Shown: piece after piece, positions 37,284 to 49,700 of the stretch | Numbering within the stretch: the first letter of the stretch is position 1 | Layout: every line of letters begins with the position of its first letter | Assembly: GCF_032854445.1 (NCBI RefSeq) | Contig: NC_088300.1 | Coordinates: 38,470,458 to 38,534,457, forward strand | From: Liolophura sinensis | Lineage: Eukaryota > Mollusca > Polyplacophora > Chitonida > Chitonidae | Length of the DNA: 64,000 nt | Reading direction: 5' to 3' | Notes under the pieces: generated by a model | Database searches by the model: none | What the model was told of the DNA's origin: nothing | The model's input: only the letters and a program-made list of their open reading frames with translations | Made by a program: the position numbers and the translations under genes

Positions 37284-40200
37284 TTTCGTTGACAGGTGTT
37301 GCATACGTTGATTGATCACACATGAAATTAAAATCAATTCTGCGGCTAATAAAATAGAATTGAGCTATGTTTTTAACTTTTCTACATGTTACATGCTGGT
37401 TGTAATCTATATATTTTGGAGATTTTCCCGCATGCATTGAGACAGATATACCAACGAATTAGCAAGTTTTGCACATATATGTTTTTAAACGACCTGCATC
37501 AAATTAATATTTAAGTTTTTATATGGATAAATAGATATATTGAAGTGAACATGTCATTCTCCTTTTTCACAGGATCATTCATATATAGATACCTTGCATG
37601 TATCTCAAGTCACACCAAGAATAGTGTGCGGTTTTAACAACGTCAACAAAGTTTGTACTATGCAGAAATATCAAAAGTCTTCCAATTTAAGCATTATCAA
37701 AACTATGTTTTATTGATAATCCTATAGTCAGGCACATGGACTCGAGGTCAACAGTCTACAGAAGATGATCCTGTTTTAACTTCTTGATACACTGCATATA
37801 CTCTATGCATTTGTGTTTATTATTTAAGATTGAAAGAGAAAACATATAGTATAGTCCCAGTTATTTTGAAAGAGGGATGGAACAGAGCTAAACGGCCATC
37901 GCCATTGTTTCTAGATGCTAGGTAACTGTATCAATCAACTTTTCATCTTGACTTCTTACGAGTCCTTGGGATACGTAATGTTAGATAAATCAGATGCACT
38001 AGGCCTTACCACTCGTACCACAGCGGGAAATATATGTTACAAAGGCGACATCAGCAGAATCAGGTGTGTTCTCGGGGCTTAGTAATAACTCATGCTTAAT
38101 TGGTTAACAGTGGTAAGACAGCGTCGCTTTCTATTTTCTCAATGTGCGTGTTTTCTCAGTTATGCATCATCACAGAAATAAACAGTAGGACACTTTGTTG
38201 ATACTTGTACATTCGGTCTAGTGTTGCCTTATGTGTTCCTTGTATTTGTCTTTCCAGTGTCTCATAGGCATTGAGAATCCACTCATGACGCTTTCAGTGT
38301 TAGTGATTTACATAACTGATAAGTTGTGTTTTTTGGGGGGAATATGTACATCAATACAATGCGTTGCCTGTGCAAATCCCCTCAATCATAGTTCTTTGTG
38401 TTCAGGGATCTTTGAAGCACACGTGTGTGTACCCTATATAGTACAAGAAAACATTCAGGCTTTCAAATACAGCAACACGCTTCCAAGACTTCTTTGGAAG
38501 AAGAAAAAGAAGAAGAAGAAGAAAAAGAAAAAAAAAATCATCAGCTGATAGCAATTCCAGTTTTGAGTTGTCGTTCATTAAGGCGTGAAAAGCTGGTAAA
38601 TATTGTGACTGTGAGAGAGCTCATTCATCACCGCGGAGAGCGCTGACTGGCACTTGGTTATCACTTGTACAGGAACATGGCGTATTGTTACCGTCTGTTC
38701 TTGTGAAGATGACACCCGTAGTAAGACAATATCTTCAGCAGAAGGGTGGGGACCTTCACAGCCATCAGACTTCGGCGGAATCAAGGAACACGTTCACTAC
38801 AAAGGGAAGGCCTGAGTTGTCCATACATTTTAGCGTGTGTGAGAGTAATTACCGCGTGCTGACGTCCATTAGGTCAACACTATACCTCAGCTATAGAGAG
38901 AGGTCCACTGATCTAATACCTTTTAATGGTGCATTGTTTGACAAAGGTGTCATTCAGGAAGTGACTTTTAATGACGCATTACCAATGTAAAATATATTGC
39001 TGGGAAAGATGCGTCTGATCACTGCTTGCGATGAGGTTACACATGATACGCCCAAATATTTCATGCCGATACCGTCTATCATTAGTTTTAATTACAACCT
39101 GGCGTATCGGGGCGTGCAATACATCCATTAACATGTGTGTTTATAACAAAGCGATTTTATAATTCTCTGCTGCGCTATGCTAATTACTCACCGATTAGAT
39201 AGAGACCATCCTTGACCTGTAGCGACCCAAGGCACCCTGGAGGCCATTATATCTTGTGCGGTGTGCACACATCCAGCTTCCGTTCTCTCGCTAACGGTCT
39301 CACCTGACCTCGGGTGCCAAGTCACTCACAACATTTTGTTGTTTTAGGTTAGGATCTACCTGGTCTTCTCCAACCTAACATTTTGGCTTATAACATGAAC
39401 CAATATAGGAAACCAAACATTGAAGGCGATCAGGAGGAATCCAGTATAGCAATACGGGGTCAGTTATAGGACATGTAAAACCTTAGCATGTAAATATATA
39501 TAGACGGTATATTCTTACTACTTCCAATAGATTCCATGATATCAGTACACAAAACCTTAAAGTTAACCTTAATTTTAATCTGTATGAAGTACGAAAATTA
39601 ATCTGGTTGACAATAACAGACTTAATACCATTTGATGACCTTTTTCCTTTATAAAGCCGGGAAATAATATGCAGGCCATGGTCAAAATTATTGTCACAGC
39701 CGACAACTGCTAGGTACAGGACAAAACTGCCATGCAGTTACCATTGTAATATTAATGTATTTACATGCAGGTGGAAGATGTGTCATTGTGTCCGGCACCA
39801 ACTGAAAAAAATTATCCCCATGCTTGCATGTTTATATATAGATGTTTAAATACTATCGTCTGTAACTCTATCATACCCCATATCACAGTACATGTTACTT
39901 GATAATGTAGCGCATGTATTTGCATTGCCGCTGTCCATAATGTCGTATGTAATAAATCCTGAGGTTTGAAGATGTTTATTTAAGCTATTTTAGAAGACTT
40001 TAATGATATATTAGGCTTGGCAATGCCTATAGATTTCAAGAGTTCTTGGCGCTTCATCAAAACGTAGATATACTTAAATATAATCACATGTTCACAGCAA
40101 AATAACTAACTTAGAAACGAACTTCATGAAAGTATGAGGACTATATTTGTATTAATTGCAAAAACTCTGCATATACTTTGTGAGTCTGGTGGCAAACGTG

Positions 40201-42048
40201 AATCGATCGCAAGCAATACTACAGTTTCGCCCTCTCCTCTATCACGCTGATCAGATAAGCTCCAGCAGCAACAGGCCGTGATTTTTTGTTGAGTTTTTAA
40301 GTCTGGTTTTGCTGGCCAGGTTTCAGGTGGGATTGGATGGTGGCCGTGGGAGGTAATGTCGGACTTAGCGCTGTCCTCACGCCGATTTATCAGCTGAGAT
40401 AGACGGGATATTGAGGAGACGGGAGCCCGCCAATTTAGATGACCATTAACACTAAGTAGGCTGGAGCTTGATTGGAGAAGTCCCGTGATACTCTCAGACG
40501 TACCCCCATTCTGGTCACAGTCACCAATGCCAATATCCGGCCAAATAATTGCTCCCAAAAAATGTCAAACATTCATTAAAATTAGAATAGAGAAATCAAT
40601 TGGTTCTCATTGTACCGAGCCCAGATTTGCTATAACGAATATGAGGGGTTTGTGACTTAATGGGATTGTCTAAATTTCCTCGGGAATAAGCAGTTTCACA
40701 CAGAATTGGCTTTGAGCTTTCTGGTCAAGTGTATACACATGTACACGCAGATAAAGTGACTCTGTTGGCTTGATTTTGGATGCATTGGCAATCGTGGCGT
40801 AATGTTTTCCGTCATTTCTGGATAACGCATTTCTTCAGACTTTGAGTATATTGTTTTTGATTCAAAAATATGCACAAATTTCACACTGTTTCTTCACCTG
40901 CTGTGCAGAACGTCGTGCATGAAAAACGGGGCATTTATTTCAATTGTTACGCTTTATACACCTTTAAATTCACTAATTAAGTAATGGGTTATCATGTCTG
41001 AATATGCATGCACGACAATGTGAGTTTTCTATAAAATTACCATTAGAAAAAAAAATTGTTTATTGGGGAAAAATGGCCATTTAAAATGTTATACACTCGT
41101 ATTTTGCCACCGTCTTCAATGCAGTAAATTCTTATAGGATGTCCTAATGCATAATCAAAAAAGAATTAATATCGTGTACGTGACCATGCATTTTACCATC
41201 CATAACGACCGCCATCTTCGCGCAAGCCCTTCCTCGTGTTTTTATACACGATTTCGACAATGAATTTATCCATTAGCCTATAGAACATTCCTTGCGTCTT
41301 TCTATCATCATTGAAAACTGCTGACAGTTTCTCTTTACATGAATCCGTCCTAATTGCGTACTTCATATAGTCTCTTAATTCTTTGGTGGTTTGTGCTGAA
41401 TGCTGTTTTGGGAATTCGCCTTGCGATAACAGGCAAATACCGTGCATTTTGGTTGACTGATATACCAGTGTCTGTTTTGACGCATACATGTACAGTCAAT
41501 ACCATGAAATGAGAACATATTTCCATAACATTTTATCCCTAACACTCAAAAGCAAAATTCCAGACGCACAATCATAATATTCGATATTCTACTCTTTTAT
41601 CGTTAAGAACAACACATTCTGGGATTTCTGACGCCAAACTATTTCAAAACTCTGCCTTTAATTGAATCTGGAGAATTTGAGCAAACAAGTGAGATCACGA
41701 ATATGACCAGATGACCTGGTGGGTGCCAAGAGTAAGGCCTCTCAGCCTGGAATAACACGGCTTTATTGGAAAGTACCACAGCTCACTAATATGGAGATCG
41801 TGTCCAGTCAAATATTGCCAACATTAGCCTTGGAGCATTTGTTGACCATTGTGCAGGTGGGATGGACAGAGAAGCCTTACAACATTTAGATAAATAACAT
41901 CGTTTCGATGGATTTGTCATTCTCTTCTATAATGCCACACTTGCACACCGTGCACCGGTCTCTAGCGGCGATTTTAGTCAAAACGTAAAGATGAAGATGT
42001 GTCCGAAAATGTTCGTCTTTAACGGATCCCCACACGCTAGGCGAACCT
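37281..42048. other. Intergenic; no gene, second duplicated block
   Basis: A purine run of GAA/AAG type lies at 38497-38538. Copy B of the duplicated block is at 40348-40460. A unique patch at 39150-39330 has CTAATTACTCACCGATTAGA. A 98-codon minus frame at 41193-41489 reads somewhat protein-like but matches nothing I recognise. Confidence 0.45.
40348..40460. promoter_or_regulatory. Duplicated non-coding block, copy B
   Basis: Same order of words as copy A. It differs at a handful of sites, such as GATAGAC for TATAGAC after CAGCTGA and GAGCCC for GATCCC. Flanks are unrelated on both sides. Confidence 0.4.
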
Positions 42049-42059
42049 AATCGCCCGCG

Positions 42060-42330
42060 TGGGCCTTCGTGGGGCTCAGTTGGTTAGCGCGCTAGCACAG
42101 CGTAATGACCCAGGAGTCTCTCCCAATGCGGTCGCTTTATGTTCCAGTCCAGCTCATGCTGGTTTCCTCTCCGGCCGTAAGTAGGAAGGTCTTCGCAGTA
42201 ACCTGCGTATGGTCGTAGGTTTCCCCCGGGCTCTGCCCGGTTTCCCTTCCACCATAATACTGGCTGTCGTCGTATAAGTGGAATATTCTTGAGTACGGCG
42301 TAAAACATCAATCAAATAAATAAATCAAAT
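42060..42330 (+). mobile_element. SINE family 1, full length, tRNA-derived
   Basis: Flanked by AATCGCCCGCG (42049-42059) and AATTGCCCGCG (42331-42341), an 11-base target duplication with one change. The tRNA-like head has an A-box region GGCTCAGTTGGTTAGCGC and a B-box-like TGTTCCAGTCC. The conserved body and an AAATAAATAAATC tail follow. At about 271 bases it is the reference copy for the family here. Confidence 0.95.
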
Positions 42331-42911
42331 AATTGCCCGCGAAATACGCCGGACGATATTCGCCGCATGTAGTTGCAGACAAATTGGACGGAGTATTCCG
42401 CTGATCACAGTCAGTAGGTTATGTCATGAGACGTACGCGGACAGAGTGAAATCGCGGGCGTATTTCTTCGCTGATATCTGGCATGTTTGATGGGCATTTC
42501 GGGGGCGAACAAAGATTGCCCGCGGACACACTCGGTGGATTTTTTTAGAAATTCACCAAATACGCCAGTACGTCATTAAAGGGTTGACACAGATGTACCA
42601 CAGATTGAGCATCGGGACGCATGCTATAATCCCGAGAGTCCATAGTTTAATGGTATAAAATGCACTACTCGGATGCACGGCCGTAGATCTATTGTACCCG
42701 GTGGGAAGCCTGTTTGGTAATTTACCCTATAAACCATGACGCAAGGTGGCTTATAAAACGGCAATAAAATGGAATTATTTGCCTGTAATCTTCTGGCAGA
42801 AGTGAGTTTCCTGTTTAGACCGCGCGGTGTTACATGGAGGATGCTGTCTAGAGCTAGATTATCGGGCTCTGCGTTATATTGTTTCTCAAGATGTATAGTC
42901 ATTTGATTATA

Positions 42912-44015
42912 GTCAACTCTGTTTTATACTCAGTCACTCTGGCAGATTTACGGGCTCTGTATATGAAGCTATATACTCAGTCACTCTGGCAGATTTACGA
43001 CTCTGTATTAGAAGCCTTATACTCAGTCACTCTGGCAGATTTACAACTCTGTATAAGAAGGTTTATACTCAGTCACTCTGGCAGATTTACGGGCTCTGTA
43101 TAAGACGCTTTATACTCAGTCATTCTGGCAGATTTACAACTCTGTATAAGACGGTTTATACTTAGATCACTCTGGCAGATTTACGGGCTCTGTATATGAA
43201 GTTATATACTCAGTCACTGGCAGATTTACGACTCTGTGTACGAAGTTTTTATACTCAATCAATCTGGCAGATTTACAACTCTGTATAAGAAGGTTTATAC
43301 TCAGTCACTCTGGCAGATTTACAGGCTCTGTGTATCAAGTTATATACTCAGTCACTGGTAGATTTACGACTCTGTGTACAAAGTTTTATACTCAGTCAGT
43401 CTGGCAGATTTACAGGCTCTGTATAAGAAGGTTTATACTCAGTCAATTTGGCAAATTTACAACTCTGTATAAGAAGGTTATACTCAGTCACTCTGGCAGA
43501 TTTACTGGCTCTGTATATGAAGTTATTTACTCAGTCACTCTGGCAGATTTATGGGTCTGTATAAGAAGGTTTATACTCAGTCATTCTGGCAGATTTACAA
43601 CTCTGTATAAGAAGGTTTATACTCAGTCACTCTGGTAGATTTACAACTCTGTATAAGAAGGTTATACTCAGTCACTCTGGCAGATTTACGGGCTCTGTAT
43701 ATGAAGTTATTTACTCAGTCACTCTGGCAGATTTATGGGTCTGTATAAGAAGGTTTATACTCAGTCATTCTGGCAGATTTACAACTCTGTATAAGAGGGT
43801 TTATACTCAGTCACTCTGGTAGATTTACAACTCTGTATAAGAAGGTTATACTCAGTCACTCTGGCAGATTTACGGGCTCTGTATATGAAGTTATTTACTC
43901 AGTCACTCTGGCAGATTTACAACTCTGTATAAGAAGGTTATACTCAGTCACTCTGGCAGATTTACGGGCTCTGTATATGAAGTTATTTACTCATTCACTC
44001 TGGCAGATTTACGGC
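42912..44015. repeat. 46-base satellite, about 23 units, with higher-order order
   Basis: Unit core is ACTCAGTCACTCTGGCAGATTT, then an ACAACTCTGTATAAGAAGG or GGGCTCTGTATATGAAG ending. The ending types alternate in a fixed four-unit order repeated every roughly 184 bases at about 43500-43980. Open frames over it are by-products. Confidence 0.97.
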
Positions 44016-45779
44016 CTGTTAACCCACGTACCGGAGTCAATCTTTTCCTTTTATTTTGTCATGCCATAAATCATTTCAACAAAATTTCCGATTGACCATT
44101 GGTTGTTGCTCCGTCCTGGGAAAGTCGGATTGATGATGTTGTTAATCATAACTGACTGCCCGAAAGTAGAGTGGCGGTTTAGGATCGCGGTTGGGGTGGA
44201 GGGTGAAAGTGGTGGTACTCTCCGGGCCGCTGGACATCACATTACCCTAGCTTAATCCCCCACTCCTGGTCCTATCCGCTCATATCCTCTCGTTGATCTG
44301 ATCGGACAGGGAAATATTTCATTTATCTTCAATCATATCTCCCATTACATTTTCCTGCGAACGCGAGAGAACTGGAGGAAATCACCAGTATATATTTTAT
44401 GACAGGCTAGTCTTCTTGTCAGAATCGGGTAATAAATTGATTTAGTACGATCCCGTTAGCCTCTTATCTGGCTAAAACTAATAGATAGCAGATCACTTTA
44501 TTTTCTGAGGCACAATCACACGAGCAACTGAGCTGGATAAAGGCCTAATATTCTTCTAAGAAGGTGTAGCTTTTCACGTCTATTTTTTTTTTTGTAAATG
44601 TTGTGCGAGTGATGCGTTGAGATATTGAGTAAGATATCGGTGACTCATTCATTAGGGACGAGTGAGAAGTCGACAATTAGTAATTGACCACTAGTTATGC
44701 TGGGCGATGTTCTTGAGATTATCTCAAAATATGATTCACTACTAACGAAATTCTTAAAATTTCTTTTTTTTTTCTTCTGTTGTTTTTTAATGGGAGTGAC
44801 TTTTTGGGTACCTCGGTAACACGTGCAACTCACTGGCTAAGCGACATATTGATGGAATTCTTATTAGATGGTGGAGAGTATTTGGAATGCTACACCGACT
44901 ATACGGTCTACTGTACTGTATGCACCTTTTTGCCTGACCAGAATGGAGTGAAGCTTGCAACCTCTCCAGTCAGTAAAATAACACGTATGGTAATTTTCGG
45001 CACAGTCGATATATTAAATGACCATATAAGGCTTATCGGCTGAATACATGCGTTAGTCGTAATCAGTCGTAATCACGTAACCGTAATATGCAATCAAAGC
45101 GCCATTAAAAACACATTTTCTGGGGTAAGGCCACGACACCGGCTATTTGTCAGAGAGCAACCCATTTAGAAAGATTAATATTTTGAATTTATTCCTATAG
45201 TCAGCAGAATGATTTATGGCCTACTTTTGTCCTCGAAACGAAGTCTCTCGGCTAAAAAAACGACTCCTTTATGTCCCGTGCTAACAAATGGAAATCGGAG
45301 CGATCAATTGGGCTGTGTACCAACTTACTGTGTCAGTGAAAATTGACTGCTGTCAACTGACAGACGCCGGGGAACGTGTAATGTTCCCATGGTAACCAAT
45401 TATAATTTCATAAATTCTTTGCCGTGTTTCCAGGGTGATGTCACAGTAATGTAGTAGAGACATCTTCGTGGAGACAAGAGGATTATTGTGTATCAATTGT
45501 TGACAAATGTTATTTGTCTTGTAATCCACTTCCGAGTTGCACTGAATCAATGTCTCAGTTGTTGACCACTTTACTGTAGACTCGCATATTTCATCACATC
45601 CTACTCTGTATTCAAAGCTTTCACCGCTTATTATCAACTATTTTAACATGAAGTTATTAAAATGACTTAATGTTTACATTTTAAGATACTCATTTATTCA
45701 ATTATTTGCAGCCAAAACACAAATATTGGGCATACCACATGTAACCGCATGGAGCAATGCCACTGACGGTTCATGTTAA
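44016..45779. other. Intergenic, no gene seen
   Basis: Unique DNA. The part at 44040-44480 has words such as GCCATAAATCA and GCTTAATCCCCC that would suit homeodomain and OTX-type factors. Confidence 0.4.
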
Positions 45780-45915
45780 GGCCTATTTATTTATTTATTT
45801 ATTTATCTGATTAGTGTTTAACGGTTGTCAGTTTTATGAGTGGATGATACCGGAGCGACCGGAATAAACGACCGCCCTCCGCCAGGTATATGACAAACGT
45901 TTTGACTTAAAGAGT
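45780..45915 (-). mobile_element. Third short-element family fragment
   Basis: (TTTA)n, then CTGATTAGTGTTTAACGG, CAGTTTTATGAGTGGATGAT and GACCGCCCTCCGCCAGGTAT. It parallels 31230-31400. Confidence 0.55.
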
Positions 45916-46309
45916 CTACACCGGAGAGTTTTGTGGAATCTAATCGAATGTTTGCTATTATTTTAGAATAGTGCAAAAAATTATTTTTCTCAAAATATCA
46001 ATCTCGTGTGTGTACGTTACCGTTCATAATCGGTACTAAATAACACAGTTTCTGAAATCTATAAAGCGAATCGCATCATACTTTTTCAAACTATAGAATC
46101 ACTTTAACACTATAAATGATACAAGCACGTGACTATTTAATGAAATGCAATACTTTTGGCTTTTCTTGGTAAATACAGAAATTTTTGATTAGTGAATATG
46201 GTTTTTTTTGCCCGAATTTTTTCCATATAGCCTCTTTTAAGTCGCAGACTAAACTACGCTCCAACACAACACTTCATTATCCAAGGATCGTAGAACGACC
46301 ACAGACATG

Positions 46310-47720
46310 ATAAGCATGCAATATTACACCAGCAATACGGCAATGTCATGGACGATATCACTGCAATGTCGTGGAAGGCACCATACAGTAATGCCGTGAA
46401 TGGTATTACTGCAATGCCATGGACGGTACCACCACTATGTCATAGAAGGTAGCATATATATAGTATGTATGTATGCTTGGGGTTTAACGCCGTACTTGAC
46501 GAATTTTCAGTCATATGATGACGAGGAGTCATTAGGTGTGTGTACATATGTTGTGTCTTCTTGTGGCAGGGCGAGTTCATGCCACCTAATTGCTGCCGCC
46601 ACCGAAGCATCACGCCGAAGACACCATACATGACACTCCCCACCCATTGACATTATTCCTGCCACCAGGCCAATCAGTCATATTTCCCTTGTTCTAACCT
46701 TTCATTGCTCAGCGCCGAAAGATGTAGCAACAAGTATCATTTTTAAAGACTTTGGTATGACACGACCCGGGTTTGATACCGGTGTCTCCTGACTTTGAGG
46801 CGAACGCTCAAACCATTAGGCCATTGAAGCGGTCTAACGCCATGGCAGGTACCACTGCAATGTCATGGAAGACAGAATGTAGTAACGCTGTGGACGGTAC
46901 CCACTGAAGTAATACAATGGACAGTACCATGACAATATCATGAAGGCAGCATATATAGTAATATCATGGACAGTACGACTGCAATGTCATTGAAGGCAGC
47001 ATGTAGTAATGCCACGGACAGTACGACTGCAATGTCATGGAAAGCAGCATATAGTAATACCGTTGACGGTACCACTGCAATGTCATGGAAGGCAGAATGT
47101 AGTAATACCGTGGACAGCACTACTGCAATGTCAGGAAGGCACCACTTTGCTAAGAAATGGACAGTACTACTGTCATGGAAGGCACTATATAGTAATATCG
47201 TGCACGGTATCACTGCAATGTCATAGAAGGTAGCATATATTGTAATGCCGTGGACAGTACCACTGCAATGTCATGGAAGGCAGCATGTAGTAATGCCATG
47301 GATAGTACCACTGCAATGTCATGAAAGGCAGCAAGTAGTAATGCCGTGGAGAGTATCACTGCAATGTCATGGAAGGCAGCATGTAGCAATGCCATGGACA
47401 GTACCATTGCAATGTCACCAAAGGCAGCATGTAGTAATATTGTGGACAGCACCACATGCAGTGTTATGGAAGGCAGCATGTAGTAATACCATGGACGGTA
47501 TCACTGCAATGTCATGGAAGGCAGAATGTAGTAATACCGTGGACGGTATCACTGCAATGTCATGGAAGGCAGCATGCAATAATGCCGTGGACAGTATGAC
47601 GTACAATGTCATGGAAGACAGCATGCAGTAATACAGTGGACGGTATCACCGCAATGTCATGGAAGGCAGCATGTAGTAATATCATGCACGGTACCACGTG
47701 CAATGTCATGGAAGGGCAGC

Positions 47721-47722
<2 letters not shown>
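46310..47722. repeat. 48-base satellite, about 21 units, split by a SINE
   Basis: Unit GCAGCATGTAGTAATGCC, ATGGACAGTACCACTGC, AATGTCATGGAAG. The 48-base period equals 16 codons, so frames stay open on both strands. About three units lie left of the SINE at 46469-46834 and about 18 to its right. Confidence 0.96.
46469..46834 (-). mobile_element. SINE family 2, tRNA-derived, full length
   Basis: On the minus strand the head shows an A-box TGGCCTAATGG (near 46813-46824) and a B-box-like GGTATCAAACCC (near 46769-46781), followed by a roughly 280-base body. The body ends in the core containing TCATATGACTGAAAATTC and GTACGGCGTTAAACC. It is inserted inside the 48-base satellite. Confidence 0.88.

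Positions 47723-47802
<80 letters not shown>
47723..47802. repeat. (AT)n microsatellite
   Basis: Directly abuts the end of the 48-base satellite. A short (CATT)n lies at about 47843-47863. Confidence 0.98.
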
Positions 47803-47804
<2 letters not shown>

Positions 47805-47863
47805 TCATGAAATCAAAAATGAAATGGCGTTAAGCCATAATCATTCATTCATTCATTCATTCA

Positions 47864-49250
47864 AAAATGAAAAGAATCATAAAACGCCTTCTCAAACTTT
47901 CTACATTCTGTTATATTCCGACTGCAGTTTCAAACTTATTTTCAAGGAATATGAATAAGGTCCACAGAGGTCTTTATATAGGATATGTTTTACCAGTAAC
48001 GAAGGAACATGTTACGTACATGTCAAAACAGGCAGTGGTTTAGTTACATGGCATAATACATCGATAAACTGTTGTTGGGAACAAGGTCGTACATGTATAA
48101 AGTACATGTGTTCAAGTACGTAAGCCAATGCCCATTTGTTGTTTTATTGAACCTAGAATTACACTCCTCTCGGGTAGATTATAGTTCATGGACTGCCACC
48201 CGTGTCTCTCTATCAGGTGCGTAACTCACTTTTTACATCGCTTCGTGTTGTGAAGTACCTTAACTGGTTGTCCATTACGCAAGTCTATAGTTGCTCTGTT
48301 TTCGAGGTGATAACACCGGCGATTGCTATCCACCCTAATTTACGTGCTGGCGGGGTTCACGCTGAATGGGCGAGGTTAAACAAGGGGCTAACTCGTCGGT
48401 CCACGAGCAGCCTCTAAGTCAAGTGCTGCACTCGTGTTGTGCCCACAGTTTGCTGCTTTATGAGACAGGGGCTCGCGATAAATCAAACCTGGTTATATGA
48501 CGCATTCCATTAGGCACACGGTCCTCCATAACACCCCACTGCAGTCCCGTTTGGGTTGTCAGATACGAGCAGTGGACACACGATTTTCACTGGGGCCACC
48601 AAGAGTGTGTACACTGGTACCCGGCCGATCAAATTGTTATTGTCTAAGGCCCACCCATAATTGTCTCCACAGTTGATTAGGATTTACGAGTAGCGCCGTC
48701 TTAACAATGTGTACCCAGATGTACTAACATCTGTTGTGTGGGGTGACCGGCCGGGGAAGGTGTTCGCACCAACACGGTCAGCCCCGTCTCCTGGTACCCG
48801 GAGGACAGATTACAAGCGAATAAACACGGTTAATTGTGTTAGCACGTCACCAAATCCGCTTATTATGATGTCCGTCTTTTCTTGGAGTCCGCTTGACGAA
48901 CCGTAAATTGTATAATGAGCATAAATCATGCCAACTGCAGCCATTATTCTAACGCCTTGGCGATCGCTGGATTTAACTGTGGTGTGTGACTTACACACGT
49001 CACAGTGTCTGACGTACTGGACATCGGCCCGTGCGACACCTTCAGTGTTATACTGGCAGTCTGTAAGATATCTTGACAACACCACTACTGACGGGAGTAA
49101 TAAGACAAGCTACCACACATTGGTGTCTTTACGTAAAGACTTTTTTTCCTCGATTGACAATCTGAGCAGAAACAAGTAAATAAGTGACGCTTCGACGTGC
49201 ATTCATATATTATTTAATTGTTTCATTGGTGATATATGACGTACTTAAGA
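47864..49250. other. Intergenic, GC-richer, no gene supported
   Basis: Frames at 48202-48417, 48709-48906 and 48928-49179 are short and lack any family pattern. The patch at 48640-48960 may be regulatory. Confidence 0.4.
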
Positions 49251-49254
49251 ACAT

Positions 49255-49700
49255 TTCACATATATGTGGCTATTGCCAGCAATAGGGTGTGGGAAACCAA
49301 CATATAATTCTGATCATCACGCCTGTGGATGAGTAAACCGGCAAAGAGTGAAAGAAACCAACAGACCACTCTGATTATTACGTCTGTGGATGTGGTCAAT
49401 AGGGTGAAGGAAACCAACATATGGTGAATCGGATGTACATTGAATGAAACCAGCATACTGCTTTAATTATCACCTCTGTGTGGCAAAGCGGGCATAGGGG
49501 TGAACCGGATATACATTGAAGGAATCCAACATACCACTCTGATTATGACCTCTGTGGATGGATAAACCGGGCATAGGGTGAAGGAAACGAACACACCGCT
49601 CTGATGGTCAAGTGTGTGCAAGGACATGATAAACCGGACACAAAGTGAATGAAACAACATACCACACTCAGACACTGATGATAATCACGTCTGTGGATGT
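49255..49700. repeat. About 60-base minisatellite, seven irregular units
   Basis: Units of CCAACATACCACTCTGATTA, CGTCTGTGGATG, AAACCGGGCATAGGGTGAA with deletions between units. Confidence 0.9.

Noticed and set aside
43330-43638. 102-codon frame over the 46-base satellite
   Set aside because: The repeat period is not a multiple of three and the frame survives only by unit length variation; no protein family.
42912-44015. CRISPR array
   Set aside because: The genome is animal-type, the units are contiguous without unique spacers, and there are no cas genes.
46938-47631. Several frames of 70-128 codons on both strands
   Set aside because: By-product of a 48-base satellite whose period is a multiple of three.
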